The notes below the pieces were generated by a model, which was not told where the DNA came from, did no database searches, and was given only the letters and a program-made list of their open reading frames with translations. The translations under genes were made by a program, and so were the position numbers. Below are positions 61,603-64,000 of a stretch of DNA of 64,000 bases, piece after piece. Origin of the DNA: Warburgia ugandensis (Eukaryota > Streptophyta > Magnoliopsida > Canellales > Canellaceae); the NCBI GenBank assembly GCA_035236585.1, contig CP141132.1:22791945-22855944 (forward strand), written 5' to 3'. Position 1 is the stretch's first letter; the number at the start of each line of letters is the position of its first letter.

Positions 61603-64000
61603 TACACATTCAAACCCAGAACAACCAGACGAACAGGTTTGGATCATCCAAAGGTGGATCCCCTTCACTGAGAAATAGGTGTTTTGTAAGGACGCACCTT
61701 AAGCGGGCCTGTTTAGCATTGCTCTTTCCTACTCTTCTCACTGATCCGTTCTTGTATTTACCTCTTGTAGTTGTAGGTTCTTCCCAAAAGTATCTACAAT
61801 ACATGCATCGATGTGATGGATTAAGGGTGAAGTTAACATGTGAGTGAGCTAGTACGGGACCTTCTACCAAGGTCTACATGGAAATCTTTACATTCAATGC
61901 ATCATTACCCTGTCACTTCACTTGATGCTCGTGGTGGAAAATTTTGCACTGTGGTTAGACCAGGAAGCAGGAAGTCAGACAGCATAAAGCATGTCTTTTG
62001 CATGCTTTCATCCTCTATTTGTGATTGGGAGGTTTTCATCTGCTATAAGAGTCCCCAAGTCCAAACTGATATGCATGTACATTTTGGGCACGTGGAGTCA
62101 AAAAGTAGAAGAAGGTCAATTCAAGGCAGCGCAAGGGAAAGGTAACTTGTTTCTAATGTCTAAATGACGGGGAGTTTTGTTTGCTCATGGAGACTTCTTT
62201 GAGTTCATGCGAGCCACGGTGAAGACTTTCTTCGAAGGTTCAAGGTTTCTTCCGTAAATGCATCTGTCTGGACTCTACTTTATACTGATCCTTGGACTTT
62301 TATTGGACGCCTAGAATTTTCTTTGGTTCAACCGAAGAACGACCTCTACGATAATCCACTTCGCCGGCTGTTATCATCTGCATTGGACTTGACTCCGTCG
62401 TAAGGAAGTCAAAATCGAGACTAACCTGATGAATGAATCGAAGAAAATTGGCATCTCTCATGAATGAATGGAAAGAAATTGGCTCCCCCTCTCTCTCTAC
62501 AGGTCAAAATTATATATTATACCATGGGTTACTGAAGCATGAGCTGTAACATGGTGCACGTGCATATTTTTTCACTTGGAGATTGTCATGCTAAAATACA
62601 AGCGGGACCCATTAGTTAGATCGGCACCTTTAACTGTTTTGGCTGTGCTATGAATGAGAGACATAAAAGTTATCAGCCGTTCTGATGAATGCAAACCGGA
62701 GCTTTTTGCCCTTCATTAACTGCCATCTATGGCCAGAAATAAGATGCTTAGGATTACCAAATGGGTTGTAATTTGGTTTATACCTCATCCATAGTATGGC
62801 GTCCTAGAACATAGATGGTTTGGATCATTGAGAAAAGTACGCGCTACTAGTAGTTTTATCGTCGTGCACTACTTAACAGATCAACCAACATATGTGCAGA
62901 AGATCAAATTCACAGAACACAGATTTATTAACTACCAACCATGGTTTAAAAATTAGGTAATCCAACTTGGGAATTGGCTGATCAGGATCGGATTGGTATG
63001 AAAGCTGGTTTGATCGCCCAAAAAACTTGGGTGATGTCATCATGAAATTGACTTGGTGGATCAAATAAGTCGGATCATAAAAAATAGGTGATTTTTTTGT
63101 AAGATTATTAAGTTTCTCACTGACTCGGTAAGTTTTAAAATTTTAAATTAGAATTTTGATTTTATTAGAAATATAAATCATTTAATACTCAATTAAATGT
63201 TAGCAACACTTTCAATTCTATATAAACTTTTTGTCTAGAATGGGCAAGCATATATTGAAAGTTAACTTAATAATTTAAAAACCTTTCCTTTTCTTGCCAA
63301 AAAACATACCCATCAACTCTTTTGTCTCACTAATATATTGCTGCCAAAAACATCTTTCTTCCTCTCATAATTCTCAAAGATGGAAACTAACGGTATTTTA
63401 TAATTTCAAACTAGTTTATATTTTTTATATTTGTTGCTGTTAATTTAATTTAATTTGATTATTGAAATGTAAGTCTATAATCCAAATCTTTATTTTGTAA
63501 GTTTGTTGTTGCTATTGGTTTGATCAATTTTTTATCATTTTTGTATTTTTTAAAGATTTTTACTACTTATATTTAATTATTTTTGTACTGATCGCTGGGA
63601 TCACTCCAGTGAAAACTAACGTCCACCACAGCGTACTAACGCAGTGGAAATCGCTATTCTAAGCCAAAGAGCCGGATCATCGGATAGAGAGTGCATGGAA
63701 AGGTGAATGCGCGTACATTTGGAGTACTATTTATTGGTTAGATCGTGTGTTGATAAGCCATGCATGCATCAAAATCAGCCCAACCTGAGCTTTTTTGCCA
63801 ATTTCAAATGGGTACTATTTTTAATGGACTATTAGAAAGTAAAAAGCCGGTAACATCCGCCAAGCCTCTAAGATTTTGGCTTAGCATCGTCCAACAAGGA
63901 GAATTTAAGGTCTGGCCCATCCGCAGCACTGGCTACTAAAGCAATGGTTGAGATCATTGACAAGTGTGATTAGCATGTATTTCGAGCCTCTCATATTCCT
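61603..64000. other. Unassigned terminal region
   Basis: About 2.4 kb with no domain, RNA gene or recognised repeat. Overlapping ORFs of 60-102 codons on both strands (61539-61870, 61840-62145, 62873-63064) have no motif that I recognise. The segment at 61900-62450 is the least AT-rich and could hold an old exon or promoter, but no splice-consistent frame can be supported. Confidence 0.4.

Noticed and set aside
61539..62145. Overlapping ORFs of 86-102 codons
   Set aside because: They lie on both strands with no motif, and the first overlaps the Au-SINE.

Overview
The window is nuclear DNA from a flowering plant. It holds one intact protein-coding gene with spliceosomal introns, embedded in dense, nested and mostly decayed plant transposable elements: Ty3/Gypsy, Ty1/Copia, CACTA, LINE, a candidate MITE and an Au-type SINE. 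One gene in 64 kb, very long LTRs (2.4-3.1 kb) and repeated nesting suggest a repeat-rich genome. The species cannot be fixed from what is visible.

The gene is a GH3-family, group II-like, acyl-acid amido synthetase on the minus strand (47540-49516). It has three exons, two short canonical introns and a predicted 598-residue product. Enzymes of this type join auxin (IAA) to amino acids. A TATA-like box lies about 85 bp upstream of the ATG. A canonical auxin-response hexamer is seen only about 1.06 kb upstream.

1-25.9 kb. A chain of reverse-oriented fragments from a large non-autonomous, Tat/Ogre-like LTR element alternates LTRs and internal pieces (1-14499). A Ty3/Gypsy element (1348 to about 4295: complete LTR, initiator-Met primer site, start of gag) and a solo Gypsy LTR with a perfect 5-bp target duplication (5531-8207) are inserted in it. 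A forward-oriented relative follows (14500 to about 20950), then an AT-rich, LTR-like block (20958-25377).

25.9-36.2 kb. This is the best-preserved member of the Tat-like family: 5' LTR, tRNA-Asp-like primer site, about 4.4 kb internal region, polypurine tract and 3' LTR. Its reading frames are broken. A diverged peptide signature in the internal region recurs in at least three copies in the window.

36.2-46.5 kb. In order come a 73-bp GA microsatellite, a LINE RNase H remnant, a CACTA transposon of about 5.2 kb with TNP2 transposase remnants and dense subterminal repeats, and a Copia gag-pol relic with its primer site and one LTR. The CACTA element abuts and interrupts the Copia relic.

46.5-53.6 kb. 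A candidate MITE of about 420 bp, the GH3 gene and its upstream intergenic DNA.

53.6-64 kb. A short-LTR, Copia-like non-autonomous element (53614-61273) carries a solo Tat-like LTR in its interior and a solo Gypsy LTR with perfect target duplication inside its 3' LTR. An Au-SINE follows at about 61.43-61.60 kb, then sequence I cannot assign. I found no previously undescribed functional system. The most unusual material is the Tat-like family with its recurring peptide signature and LTR-sharing arrangement, and the CACTA subterminal repeat array.
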